Below, one piece after another: positions 32,343 through 43,970 of a stretch of 64,000 bases of DNA; the first letter of the stretch is position 1, and each line of letters begins with the position of its first letter. This DNA comes from Chondrus crispus (taxonomy: Eukaryota; Rhodophyta; Florideophyceae; Gigartinales; Gigartinaceae): the NCBI RefSeq assembly GCF_000350225.1, contig NW_005179238.1, positions 1-64,000 on the forward strand, given 5' to 3'. The notes beneath the pieces are model-generated. The model worked only from the letters and a program-made list of their open reading frames with translations, had not been told where the DNA came from and ran no database searches. Position numbers and translations under genes: made by a program.

Positions 32343-33060
32343 TGTAGCATGAGCGCAGATCAGAATTAGATTTAGAATTAGATCGCGCGCGCGCACACAC
32401 GTGTACTGTCAGGACTGTCAGGACGCCCGCACACACGTGTACTGTCAGGACTGTCAGGGCGCGCGCACACACGTGTACTGTCAGGACTGTCAGGACGCGC
32501 GCACACACGTGTATCATCGGCGCGCGCGCACACACGTGTATGGACAGCGCTACAGTAGCTGAGTACGGTAGCTCAGCACTGTAACGCGCTACAGTGCAGT
32601 ACGGACTGTACTGTAGCCCTGTATGATTGACGCGACAGACGCGTAATTGTATATTAAACCACGGGAACCGACGGCGGCGGAGGGAAGGCAAGCATCGGCT
32701 TGGCCAGACCCTCACCGTCGGCTAACCCGGAACGCTTACTCTAACTCGCGCACGCTCTCTCTGTTCGCGTTTTAGAGTAGAAGGACACGGGTAGCGGACG
32801 CGTACGTGCGCGTGTGAGCTAGGATCCGCCTCCGCCCGTCGGCACTGGAGCGTCACCCAGTGCCGCGCCGGGGCGTCGAGGCGTCGATCCGCTCTACCGC
32901 GTACACTAACGCGTTCGCGACCCGACCCGCTCTACCACCGCTACCGGCCCGTGTCCTTCCTCACGCGTTGCTTACTGGTCCTTTCTGTTCTTCTCGCGTT
33001 CTACAGGGCCTCTTACGCGGACTGAGCATACACCCCTGTCGTTGGGGTGTTTATGCTACA
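32343..33060 (+). repeat. G1 3' LTR
   Basis: TGTAGCATGAGC...GTTTATGCTACA followed by GTTAC. It differs from the 5' LTR by about five substitutions and one single-base gap, so the insertion is recent. Confidence 0.93.
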
Positions 33061-33065
33061 GTTAC

Positions 33066-34747
33066 AGGCTTCGTTCTCATCACCATACCGCCTCTCCGCG
33101 TGAACCAATGGATGTCAGGATGAGCCCATGGGCCACCAGCAGAGCACGTATTTAGCACGTCGAGGAATAGACGTGCACCGATTTAGCGCACGTTAAATAT
33201 TGTAATTCGATCCCAAAATATACATATTTATTCGCTAGCAATAGACGTGCTCTTAGGGTGACCCCACCGCGCCTTGTCTAAAATCGCAAAAGCAGACAAA
33301 TTTCGTCACGTAATTGGATATACTATATTTTGTCAAGCCGCGCTTTGAAGGAAGTGGTGATTCAGCGATGAACCCCACTGGGCGTGTAGCACTATGCATC
33401 TATAATATTTAGGTCACCCTAATTACTACCAGTCCGCCGTAGATGATACTCTTGCCGAGCAGAGCATTGCGCTCTCAGCAACGCCCGGGGAAAGATTCTC
33501 CTCGTCTGACCACCTGAGACCCTTGCCCCCGTTACTCCCTCCAACCGCTGATCTTCAGCACCATTTATCACCTCAGGCACTGCCGGCACTCCTTGAAAGG
33601 TGAGGAGAAGTGAGAAGCTTGGCAATATTCCACGAGCGCAAGCTGCATAGCGCACCCCTTCGCGTGCCACACTTTCTACAGAACTGTAGTACTGTAGTGT
33701 AAACCAAGCGCAAATCAGTTTGGAAGAGCTTTGGTAGAGCTGTAAGCATATGAAATTCAGATGTTTTCTGTACTGTTTTATAAAACGAAGCTTGCCCAAA
33801 CCGCGCTTTGGACAAGAATCTCGACCAAATAATTTTGGTTTGGAAAAGAATCTTGCCCAAATTCTAAACTTAGGACAAATGCTGGCCCGGTGGTGTTGAA
33901 AATCTGTTCTATCGGTCCAAACTTTGGTGGTTGGAATTTCAGGACAGAAATGTTGTGGGTGGTGGGGTCACAACCCTATGCTCAGGTATTGTGACGATTT
34001 TTAGAGCCTCTTTCGGAGCACTTTGGCGTAACTCGAGACTCCTTGGGACTATGCAGACTAGAGTAGGCTCAATCGATCGTCGTCGGTGCTCCGGTTCAGG
34101 GGATGTACTTTTGGCGCCTAGGGAGCAGTGGAAAGGAAATGACGGGTTTGTTTCTCTCAGCTGGGACCGCTCAGGACACTAGGGCGACATGAGTACAAAA
34201 ATTGTTCTTCAGGGGCGTTGTTGCTATCCTTCGACAAGTGAGTGCTTCTCAGGCGCAGTGTAATGTTATGCAGAAGTGCACTGTTGTAGACATTCCGTGT
34301 GAGATTTGATCAGTGGTGTCTTTCTTCGTCCCCGCAAGTGCTCTTCAATGCAATAACCTCACGTAAATGCACCGATCTCTCCCTAACCCCATTTAAAAAT
34401 GCCTTCCCACTGTATTAAGTGGCCATAAATGCAATTTACCTAGTTTCCTTCGCCGGTCCGCTTGTGCGTCTTCAAAGAACGCGCAAAGGCTTCTCAAACG
34501 CACGCTTTTCAGTTTCTGTTGGCCTTGCACGCTTCATCGTGTCCATTCAGTGCCAGCCCTGCCAGCAGACCGTACTGATGGCCCGCTTGCAGGTCTGGCA
34601 CCACTGTGTTTGCAGTGACCCCTTGCGCTTTAGTTTGGTCTTCCCGTCTTTATTACCCTACCCCTCAGAGACCAATTACGGAGAACACAGTAAGTTGACG
34701 GCCCCGTTACGTTCTTGCGGTTGTGCTTCCTGTTGAACCTCCGGGCG
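33066..34747. other. no recognised gene
   Basis: AT-richer DNA with short frames. Words such as CTTGCCCAAA and CGCGCTTTGGACAAG recur at 33785-33880 (small direct repeats). No gene or element recognised. Confidence 0.4.
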
Positions 34748-36445
34748 TTACGAGGCCTTGTTGTGGCGCTCAGCAGCATGTCGTCGAAACATTGGGTGAT
34801 CTTTGTCTGAGTCTGAGGCATGCTCCGCGCTGCTGTTGTTCTTTTCCTCACCATTACCTCCGTATCTCTCCACCCATTCTTTTGCGATTGTACGAGCAAA
34901 TGCTCCCAACGTAAAACATTGAATCACGTTGTGTCTGATTGCAGCGTATCCCCTACTGTACGATTCTTCCACTTCATCGACATTGGGTAGTAGCTTCTCT
35001 TTTCCAGCCCTGTTCAACCTGTAGAAGACAGCTGCATTGTTTACTTGCATGCATAAGAGTCGGGCTATGATAGAAACCACTGGACTTTCGCGAATATTGC
35101 TCGTCGCCAGCGTTTTTAAATACCTCGATATAACATCGACACCCAATTTATGGTTGCTGCAGCACACAGCCGGTGTAAACCGGATCATACTGGCGGGAGG
35201 TACCGATTCTCCCCTTGTAGAAATTGCATGGCGTATGGCCTCACTTAAACCGTAATATGAGGCTAGGCTGTACAAATCAGAGGCCTGTGAGTTCTTCAGC
35301 ATTTCATCATACTACTTAGGCATGTTCTCTGGATTACTGCCAACCCATGAAAAACAGGCTACGGGAACGCAGTCCATTATGTAAGTGTCGCTAAGACGAA
35401 GGGCCTCCGAGAAGTTAACAATGACGTACAAAATGGACGCGACCTTCTGAAATAGTTGCCCCTGTTCCTACCACGTAAATGAAGTCATTCATACCAAGCG
35501 TAACTGCGTGATGCAGAACCTGAGTAGGGTAGGAAGTCGTTCGTACAAGCTCCTGGAGGATTGCAAAACTCTTCATGTTGATGCCGATGTTTTCAAGAGA
35601 TATAACAGGTCCATATCGTTCCTTAGAATCTTTAGCCTGTTGAGCAGTCCTTCTGGCGGTCATAGTTTTGACCTCAACTACACATGCCGTAAGCCCCCTT
35701 CTTCATCCACTGCTGCAAGGAGAGCGTCAGGACTGCCAGCAAACATGCTGCAGCGATGGCTTTCCAGGATCCCAGTTGTCCTAACATGTCTTACGTTGCA
35801 CACGTACGACTCATCCCAGCCGTATTCCGACCGACCTATAGGGTAACAGTAAGCACTACCACATTCATTCATGAACGTCGGTATAGCAGCGACTATCTTA
35901 GCTTCGTTCTGAGTTCCTTCCCGCATTCCGGAGGTTGCTAGTAAGGGTTTCATTACCCAGGCCGATAATGACGCTTCACGCAAAGCTTTTGTGGTCCTTT
36001 CAGCCGCCTGCTACACCCTATCTTCCTCCGAGTCTGCCGGACCATCGTCCAGGTCAACCATTTCATTGACTACATTGGCTTTAAGCTGATTAAAGGCAGC
36101 GACCAACTCGGCCTTCGTCACCCTTCCATCCGGCACCCTACCGAAAATATCGAGCATTCCCACAATGTCGTTCTTCGTCGTATATTCGACTTGCTGACAT
36201 TGCAGTCAGCCGCGTGGTAGGTGCTCGCCGTGAAGAGGGCCGGGGTATGTCGCTGAGCTTCAGCCCGAGAGTCCGTGTAGGACGACTTCGAGTGCTTCGG
36301 ACGCAAAGAAAATGGTCTCCTTAGAATTGTAGGCCCTGTCAGCCGCAAAAATGCGTCTTGCATTGGACGCAAGGCCCCATTTGTGGAAGCCCCCTGCAAC
36401 AACTGCGCCAACCTCTCCCATGTATGGAAGAGCTTCTCGCCGGAC
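34748..36445 (-). pseudogene. YqaJ-like PD-(D/E)XK nuclease with transposase-like C-terminus, pseudogene
   Basis: Minus strand, from the G2 LTR at 36446 downward. Order: KNDIVGMLDIFGRVPDGRVT (a SAP-like guess), an in-frame TAG near 36010, MKPLLATSGMREGTQNEAKI (the G..NE helix of lambda-exonuclease/YqaJ nucleases), FAGSPDALLAAVDEEGG (catalytic D) and, after a one-base shift near 35680, VEVKTMTAR (E-x-K). It continues TTSYPTQVLHHAVTLGMND; another shift near 35440 leads to a C-terminal part, HKLGVDVISRYLKTL and SPVVSIIARLLCMQVNNAAV, which resembles the end of DDE transposases. This may be a nuclease-transposase protein of an old DNA element. It is broken by stops, two shifts and the G2 insertion. 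Confidence 0.6.
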
Positions 36446-37148
36446 TGTAGCATAAACACCTCCAGACGACTGAGGGTGTATGCGCAGTCCGACGTAGACC
36501 CCGTTCGAACGGGGAGACGGGTGAAGAACCAGGTAACGAAGCAGGGAAGCAAGCTCTGGTAGCGGTGTGGTAGAGCGGGAAGGTCGGGGACAAGTGTACG
36601 CGCGGGCCGATCTAAGCCTCGACGCCCCGGAGCAGCGCTGGGTAACGTACCAGCGCTGACGGGCGGAGATGGATCTAGGCTCGCTCGCGCATGCATGTGT
36701 CCCTTACCCGCTCCCTTCCTCTTAACGCGCGCGAAGGCGAAGGCGCGTAGTTAGAATAAGCTGGGTGGACTGACCTTGGCGGTCGGTTGAGGACAAGTCC
36801 GTGCTTGTCCCCCTCCCCCGCCGTCGGTCCGCTCCATCTTTAATATACAAAACAATCTATCATAACACTACAGCACCGAGGTACTGTAGTGGGCTACTGT
36901 AGTGCAGGTCGGCCTGCACTGTAATACTGTCGGCTATGTCGAGGCTGACAGTACACGTATTACCCGTGGTGCGTGCGCGCTTCGTTCGCGCGCTGTACAC
37001 GTGTGCACGTGTATGCGCGTGTCCCTTGTCCCCGTGGTGTACACGTGGACACGTGCGGTTGTACTGTAGAGCGCCGGGCTCTACAGTATGGGATCCCCTT
37101 GTTGATCCAATCTAACTAAAAAGAGCCCCCTGGGGGGGTTATACTACA
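36446..37148 (-). repeat. G2 3' LTR (703 bp)
   Basis: Minus-strand LTR starting TGTAGTATAACCC (37148) and ending GGTGTTTATGCTACAG (36446). It contains the shared TGTATATTAAA box and many inverted CTGTA/TACAG words (36880-37080). The flank at 36441-36445 is CGGAC, the expected target copy; its partner is not in the window. Confidence 0.82.
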
Positions 37149-37183
37149 CGGCCCCCCCCTCAAGCGTGAACGTCCGCGTTCAC
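37149..37183 (-). other. G2 polypurine tract and hairpin motif
   Basis: On the minus strand, the motif GTGAACGCGGACGTTCAC (37183-37166) followed by GCTTGAGGGGGGGGCCG and the LTR. It is the same layout as G1 32307-32342, which confirms the motif belongs to the family. Confidence 0.8.
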
Positions 37184-37452
37184 GGGTGCTTGTAGAGAGA
37201 GCCATGTCGGACGCGTCTCACGTTGATCTTGACTTGACCTAGGTTCCATTCGTCCCACTCCGTTCGTCACGTGTCTTCCCGTTCCCCGGTGTTTGCGTGG
37301 TCGCGCTTCCCTTGCACGTCCCGCCCCCTTGTCCACCCCTCGTCTTCCCGCCGGTTGGGGGTTCCCGATCCTCGCCGCGGAGTTCTTACTTCACGCCCCC
37401 TGCTACTGTGGTCGTCCCACTGTCGTCAGGGAATCTCGAGTTCGACGCGAGT

Positions 37453-39707
37453 ATGTCGTCCTCTCTCGCGAGTCCGTCCTCCACTCCCATCGCCGTCGCC
37501 TCTGCCCCGAGAAGGTCGGTGGCTCCTCATTCCTCGCCCTCTGTGACTCCCTCGGGGGCGCTCGGTCCTCCCGTGCCGACCGTCGCCGGCTTCGTCCCCC
37601 TCGAGGGGGACGTCCCGGTTCGTTCGGGCGCGGTCGCGCGTCCGTGGTCTACCCCTCAGGCCTTTCAGAGGGTTCGTGGTTCACGCGCGTCGTCGTCTTC
37701 CGTCGAGCGCTTCCAGACATCGGGCGGTCGCATGACCCCTGGATCTCCTCTCCTCGACAGCTCGGAGCCGCGGCAAGCTGATTTGCTGCCTTCGGTATCG
37801 GCGGGAGTGCAGCCGCTCCCGCCCCTTTGCACAGTACGGTCTGGCATGGACGGAGGGGCCGCGGTCTCCGAGTGGTTCGGGGTCCCACTCGAGCGCTCGA
37901 CCCCGCTCCCTCTCGACCGCCTCCGCTTTCCCTGGTGTCGTCATGCCCGCTCGGGGGTCACCGTTGCTGAACTGCTGACGCGTAGGTCCCTCCGTCCGGA
38001 CTTATTACGCGTACGGAAGGTATACGAGGCGGGGAGGGGAGAGGAAGCCACTCTTGTGTTGGGCCGTCTCCTCGCCGAGGGCGGCGGCGCCGCCTACCAG
38101 ATCCCTGCGTTGATTGTCGGTGATCGCACTTTCGCTTACAGCTTGCCCGAAGTCGAATATGTCGACCAAATGGCGGACTATCTCCTTTACCACGAGCCAA
38201 CGAGCCCTCGGGAGTTCGTCATGCTTTCTGTCGCGGGGCTGCACGTGAGCCCCCGCCCCTTTGCCTATTCGAAGGCGCGTGTGGCCCTACAGAAATCGGC
38301 CTGCTCACTCATGAGGCTACACCACGTCGCCATTGCCCCCCACGATTGGGCAGCTTATCGGCATTCGGGGGAGGCAGACGGACGTGTCTTCCGGTCGGCT
38401 GTTTTGCCGACGGCCTATCGCCACGCGATTTTCCGCCCCTCCCCGACGCAGTGAGGGATGCCCTCCCTTCGTTGGGAGTGCACCCCCTACTTCCTTACGC
38501 CTTAAAGCACTTCGGAGCTGCTTGTACTGACCCCAGGCATCCCTCGCATCTCGATCTGATGTACAACGTCGAAAGGGAATGGGCATGGGCGATCGGTAAT
38601 GCCTTCATGAACGAAGTCTCAATCCATAGAAGGGTGTTCGTACAACCCACCGGCGTATTAGCCCACTTGGGGAGAGTAGCCTGGGATCTCCCCAACGTAC
38701 CGCTCCATCCGCTCGAGCGGAGTTCCCTCCATCTACCCTGTACTTATGCCTTTGCACTCGAGCTGATGCACCGGGCATGCGACGTCCGAGATCGTCACCT
38801 TCGTCACTGGACGGACTTCACGACCGGCATACAGTCCTCCTTCTTGGTGTACGACCACCGTTCCAACTCCTTCGTAGGACGGCCGTCGGTCGTGGCGCCT
38901 TCTCCTCGGCGCTCCGCGGGCGGGGGCGGAGTCGGCTCCGCCTCGCGCTTATCGCGAAAGAAACGCTATCGTGACTTAGACAGCGAGCCTGCATCTTATG
39001 CACTCGCTGGGGCGAGCCCGGCCCGTGAGGCCTCGACGTCCGTGGGCGGCCATGGCTCGCCGGCCAGTCCTCCCGTTCCCCCTGTGCCTCCTCTTAACGC
39101 GACCCCGACCCACGGTCCACCGGAGGGCACTTGTGTACGCCGCATGACGCTGGAGCGGAGCGACCTTCGGGCCATTCCCATATTGATCCGCGCCCTCGGG
39201 GACGCGGGCGATCATCCGTGGCTAGTGGAGCGCTTACTTAGCACGCTCGCAAGCTGGTACTTAGCTCGAAACAAGGAAGCGCGTCGGATCGAGGCAGGTC
39301 GGGCGTACAGCTCGTCGGAGTTGGGACGCGTTCACGCTGAGTTCATGGCGATACGCGAGTCCCTTCGTGAGCAGGGAAGCCCCCTCGAACGGACGGCTAG
39401 CGAGCGTGATCGTTACCGGGGGGAGCGGGATGCCCTTCGTGGGGCGTCCGCACCCGCGGCTCCTTCATTCAACGCGCAGCCGACCGCGGGGAGGCGAGTC
39501 CCATACGAGGGATTCGGGTACGAACCCTCTGCTGGAGGGGGTCGCGTTCCCTACACCGGGCACGCGCCTCGCTACACCCAGCCTCGTCCGGGTGCCGTCC
39601 CTCCGTTCGGGGAGCGGAGTTCGGAGACCCCTCGGTACCCTGGGTATTGCCCCCCGAGCGCTTCTAATCCCAGCTCGGCGGGGCCCACCAACGGCGCTAG
39701 CCGTTGA
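37453..39707 (+). pseudogene. G2 antisense ORF, homologue of the G1 antisense protein (one frameshift)
   Basis: Opposite strand to G2 pol. Likely start MSSSLASPSSTPIAVASAPR at 37453 (an upstream in-frame extension to 37297 exists). Pro/Ser-rich N-terminus, then the conserved core: SGVTVAELLTRRSLRPDLLR, FAYSLPEVEYVDQMADYLL, ALQKSACSLMRLHHVAIAP, SLGVHPLLPYALKHFGAAC, REWAWAIGNAFMNEVSIHRR. It continues with KKRYRDLD, a coiled-coil-prone stretch near 39240-39440 and the tail PRYPGYCPP...NGASR. By eye about half the core residues match G1. The frame shifts once near 38400. Length (about 750 codons) and end agree with G1. Unknown function. Confidence 0.75.
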
Positions 39708-41061
39708 GCTCATAGGTCCGCCGTGGTCTACTGTCGGAAAGGTCCGACTCGTACAAAGAAAAAGCCACTAGGGCACCTCCTTCTCTTCCACTCTCGTCCG
39801 TGTCGAGGCCCCCTCTTTAGCGCGGGCTTGCGTCGTCGCTGCCACGCGCCTTCGTTCGCGGACGTCCTTATCGTCGGCTTTGGCGCGGGCTTACGTCGTC
39901 GCTGCCCCGCGCCTTCGTTCGCGGACGAGTCTCGCGGGGGTTCGTACCGCGATAGGGGTCATTTTGCGCGTCCCCTTTTCTGCCGATTAGTCGCAAGATG
40001 CCCTCTCTCTCCGACGTGAGGTGGTCATTCCCGCCGCTGCCCTGATTCCTCTTTCTTCTCCGACGCGCTCCCACTTTAGTTTGATATTTATGGCGAAGTT
40101 GGGCTCTTGGCACGACAGCGATCTCAGGCAACGGCTTCAGGCGTTAGCGTGGTGGTAGTTCCCTGCGCTCGGGCGCATGCCATTTCCAATTCATGTACAT
40201 CTGCACCTTACCCACCCGAAAGCACACTGCTTCCATCGATAGAGCCGGTAACGTCGCCCCTTTCTTCTCTTGAGCAACTCCCCCTGGACTGTGTTACGCG
40301 CTTGCACTTGTTCATCCCGCGACGAGAATACTTCGTTTTCTCCGCATATTCTTTTGAGGTGCCTCTCGCGAGCCGTCCTGGGAAGGGGCGTCGTCGTTAA
40401 TACCGAGCTCTACTTCCCCGGTGCGATGGCCTACAGTTATCACTTGTAGGTCTGCGGAGTGGTCGCCGCGCAGAAAGAAAGACGTCAGATTCAGTCGCGT
40501 GGGGAGGGCGTGCGTGCGCGTCGCGTCCACGCTATCGTTGACATTGGTGCGCTTGTGTCGGGTTCGCACCCGCGCTACCAACGTCCTAGTCCGTTCCCGG
40601 GGCGTTCGGGGGGTAGGTGCGGTTGCGTGGCAGACTGGGAGCGGGTAGGCGGTTCTGCAGACCGAAGGGCGCGTGTACTCCCGCAGGGGTACGAGGGTTA
40701 CGCAGCGCTGTTGTGCCGCCCATTGTGAGCGATCTTAACAGCAAACGCGCTCACGTGCCGCCCGGGCGGCGATTTCCACCACATTTTTTTATATTTCTCT
40801 GGACGTGGCGGCGGCTTGCTGCACACACGTACGCACACGTGCTCACGTGCGCTCCTTGTCGTGCGCGTGAGCGGCGTTCAGTACCTGTGCGCTTGCTAAA
40901 ATCACCTCCCAAATTTTGGCCAATTTTCACGCGAAAATAATTTCCGCAAAAATTCAAGCTCAGTCCGTGATTGGTGCGGTGTCCGCGGCTTCCAAAATTT
41001 CCCAACAATAAAATCCTGGGGGCCGCGGTGCTTGACACGTGTGTGACATGGACCCCGCTAT
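39708..41061. other. G2 spacer
   Basis: Counterpart of the G1 spacer. It contains a 63-bp duplication (GCGCGGGCTTNCGTCGTCGC units at 39820 and 39883). No gene recognised. Confidence 0.45.
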
Positions 41062-41091
41062 AATCCAAAGTGTACATGTACACTTTGGATT
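41062..41091. repeat. 30-bp perfect palindrome
   Basis: Two 15-base arms, AATCCAAAGTGTACA and its inverse complement, with no spacer. Outside it, an imperfect pair CACGTGT..GACATGG (41037-41052) and CCATGACACGTGT (41102-41114) extends the symmetry. Lies in the G2 spacer. Confidence 0.85.
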
Positions 41092-41439
41092 GCGACTACC
41101 GCCATGACACGTGTAAAACAGAAAATGCCCAGCTGGTCGCGGAGCGCCCCTTGGTCTCTCCCCATTGCGTGTTAAATGTGAGGCACGGGCGTACACGCGT
41201 CGCGCCGTATGTGGGTACAGTAGCGGCTATTTTTCCTTATTTTTCCGTGTTGCTCGCGGCGGCGGCGGGATCACTGTACAGCAGTGTATCATCTGAGGGC
41301 TGCCCATTGGCAGCCCAATCATTTTCTGAGGCCAGGCGGTGCCCCTTCGATAAGGGCAGCTGTACTTTCGCGCCTCTCCTGTCGGTTAACTCGTGCCGTC
41401 CGATGTTAGTCCGCGGCAGAGCGGTTGAGGGCCCCCTCC

Positions 41440-43970
41440 TCAAGATTGAACACCCGCGTTCAGTTCAGAGGGGAGGTCTCTACCTGTACGCGTACGGAGT
41501 CTTTTCGCGTAGCGTGACAGTAACTCCTCGGGGACGTGTGTACGCGCTGTCTAAGTGGGTTGGTCGTAGTCGGCCCACTTGATGAGGAACTCCGTAGTTC
41601 CATCTTCCATGGTTCGATGCCGGAGTAGTCGTTCGACGGCATACTGAGTACCCTCGGTGACCTTGTCGGCAAGGTCATTCGGGGTTGTCGTGCTCGTCCG
41701 CGGTGCGCCCGTCGCCGGTGGCGCATACACGCAGCGATCTGCGGAGACGCGCTCGGTGACACCATCACGATCGATCGTGATGGTTCGTCGGTCATTGGCG
41801 AGCACGCGGTAGGGTCCGACTGCGGGCGAGGCGAGCTTGTTCGACGTCTTCCCCCCATCGGTGAGGTTAAGGTATACGTATTCCCCGGGGCGGAGCCGAG
41901 AATTAATACGTCGAATGCGGTTATCGAAGTCGCGTTTGTAGCGAGCCTGCGTCCGGCGCAGGCTCCCGTAGGTCTTTTGGATAGTCGAGTTCAAGGTCTT
42001 GAGGAACTCGGCACGTTGGTTCCCCCTATCGGAAGGGGGCGCGTCGCTGTCCGCCCGTCGGAGAGAGGACTCCGGCGGTGGCCTGCTGAGCAAGAGCTCA
42101 AGCGGCGTGGTGCGTGTGGTGCGATGTACGGGGGGGTTGTACGCATACGTAAGCGGCCCCACGTACACATCCCAGTCGTCCTGGTGCTCACCCACGTAGT
42201 TCCGCAGCATAGAGGCGATTGTTCGGTTATATCGCTCGACTTGCCCGTTCGTCTGGCGATGGTACGCCGAAGTGTACAAATTCGTTATCCCCAGAACACG
42301 GCACGTGCTGTGGAAGAACTTGGCATTAAACTGAGGGCCGTTGTCAGAAAGCAACGTGCGATGGATGCCATACATGAACACCCACGAGTCGCAGAACGCA
42401 ACTTCGACCGTGTACGCTGTTATCGTGCGGAGCGCAACGACTTGCGTCAGCTTACTGAAGCGGTCCGTAATCACGAGCAGGAACCGTTTTCCTGTCTTCG
42501 TCTTGGAGAGCGGCCCCAAGATGTCGATCGCGAGGCTCTCGAGCGGCCTCGTGGCTGGGAACAATGTCAATCGATTGAGATGTTTCCTCAGCTTGACCCG
42601 GTTCATCGCGCAGGTTCGACACCCTCGAACCGTGGCTGCGACGTCTGCAGCCAGGTGGGCCAGTAGTACTCGCGTCGAAGTGCGTAGTACATACGGTTTT
42701 GGCCCGGGTGTCCCGCGATGGCCGGGTTGTGTCACAAGCGAAGGAGCCTGTCGCAGAGCGTCCGAAGTACCACCACCTGAACGATATCAGGGTCGAAGGG
42801 TGTCTCCGTTTGAGCACCCCTTGGTGGTCCTCGAAGAAGGCGGAGTCTCGAGACTCGGACTGTCGTGCCAAAACGGTTTGGCAGAAGTCATCCACGCGTT
42901 GCTCCTCGGCTATCTCCTCGATCGTCAGAGAGGCCGGCAGGTCGTCCTGCGGTGGGGCGACCGGGGAGTCGAGCGCGCCAGCGTCGGGGTCTTCGGCGCG
43001 CTGGATGTCGGCGGCGTCGAACTCGTCGTTCTCCTCTCAAAACGATTTGGGTCCTTGGAGAGCAGGCGCTTCGTCGTCGCCTCGCGGTTCGTCGCGCGTC
43101 CGGACGCGCGACTTTGTTCGGGCTTCGGCTTGGTTCCGTTTCGTTACGAAAACATGGACGGCCTGATGATCACAGGTCGCGGTACAAGCGTGGTCCGCGA
43201 GCTCATTCGATACGTGTCGAACGGTCGTACGCCCGTCGAAGGTTGGAATGTCGTCATCCACCTCGGCGGTGGGGCGAGGGTCATTGGCGACCTTCGGCGA
43301 CACGACCCGTGACAGGGCATCGGGCACCTGATGCACGCGCCCGGGGCGGTATTGAATGGTGAAATCGTATTCAGCCAGACGTAGCCGCCATCGGGTGAGT
43401 CTTCCGGAACTCTCGGTGAGGGACATGAGCCACCTCAGGGCGTCGTGATCCGTTCGGACGGTGAACTTCGTTCCTTCTACGTATGGCCGTGGTGTGCGGA
43501 CGGCCCACACTACGGCGAAGCACTCGCGCTCGGTAGCGCTGTAGTTGCGCTCACTATCGGACAGTGAGTACGACCAATACCCCACGGGTCGCCAGTCGTT
43601 CGGCTCTTCGTGCTCCTGTAGTAAGGTGCAGCTGAACTGATAGGCACTCGCGTCGGTGTCTATCATGTATGGTCGACCATGCCGGGGCAACGCGAGGATC
43701 GGCGGAGCGATCATGCACTTCTTAAGGTTCTCGAACGCCTGAGGTTGCGCCTCGGTGGGGTTGTAGAAGTCAGGATCCGAATCCTTGCGCGTTATGTCGG
43801 TCAGAGGACGCGCTATCTTCGCGAACTCCTTAACTAATCGGCAGTATACGTTACACGCCCCGAGGAACGAGCGCACCTGCGTCACCGTCCTCGGGAACGT
43901 GAACGTCTTGAAGGCGTCGGCTGCCATATCAGCCATGCTCAACTTACCTGGGGATAGAACGTGCCCCAGG
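41440..43970 (-). pseudogene. G2 pol remnant (RNase H, integrase, chromodomain)
   Basis: Minus strand. It starts inside RT connection (HLGHVLSPGKLS), then RNase H (MIDTDASAYQFSCTLLQEH, NYSATERECFAVVWA, RTDHDALRWLM). After a frame shift near 43035 comes DDFCQTVLARQSESRDSAFF, then a shift in the integrase zinc finger. The integrase core has LAIDILGPLSKTKTGKRF, LLSDNGPQFNAKFF and TNGQVERYNRT. The chromodomain begins YAVERLLRHRTMEDGTTEFL and breaks after KWADYDQPT at 41551. Remnant C-terminal sequence and a degenerate hairpin/purine motif (41440-41465) follow. Highly similar to G1 pol; inactive. Confidence 0.85.

Larger units (their letters stand above)
20133..33060 (+). mobile_element. G1: full-length Ty3/gypsy chromovirus, 12.9 kb
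   Basis: Complete element with GTTAC duplications, LTRs of 719 and 718 bp differing at about six places by eye, a conserved primer site, gag, a -1 frameshift signal, pol (protease, RT, RNase H, integrase, chromodomain) and an extra antisense ORF module of about 4.2 kb before the 3' LTR. The insertion is recent, yet gag has one indel, the protease Asp is Asn, and the antisense ORF has two frame shifts. Coding strands are rich in ACGCG words. It is much longer than usual gypsy elements (5-7 kb) because of the antisense module and long spacers. Confidence 0.95.
36446..43970 (-). mobile_element. G2: gypsy chromovirus, minus strand, truncated by G3
   Basis: Read right to left: pol from the RT/RNase H boundary (HLGHVLSPGKLS at 43970), integrase and chromodomain, spacer, antisense ORF (on the plus strand here), hairpin plus polypurine tract, 3' LTR. 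The 5' LTR, gag and first part of pol are absent because the G3 LTR starts at 43971; the missing part should lie beyond G3, outside this window. Same family as G1 but diverged, with several frame shifts. Confidence 0.88.
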
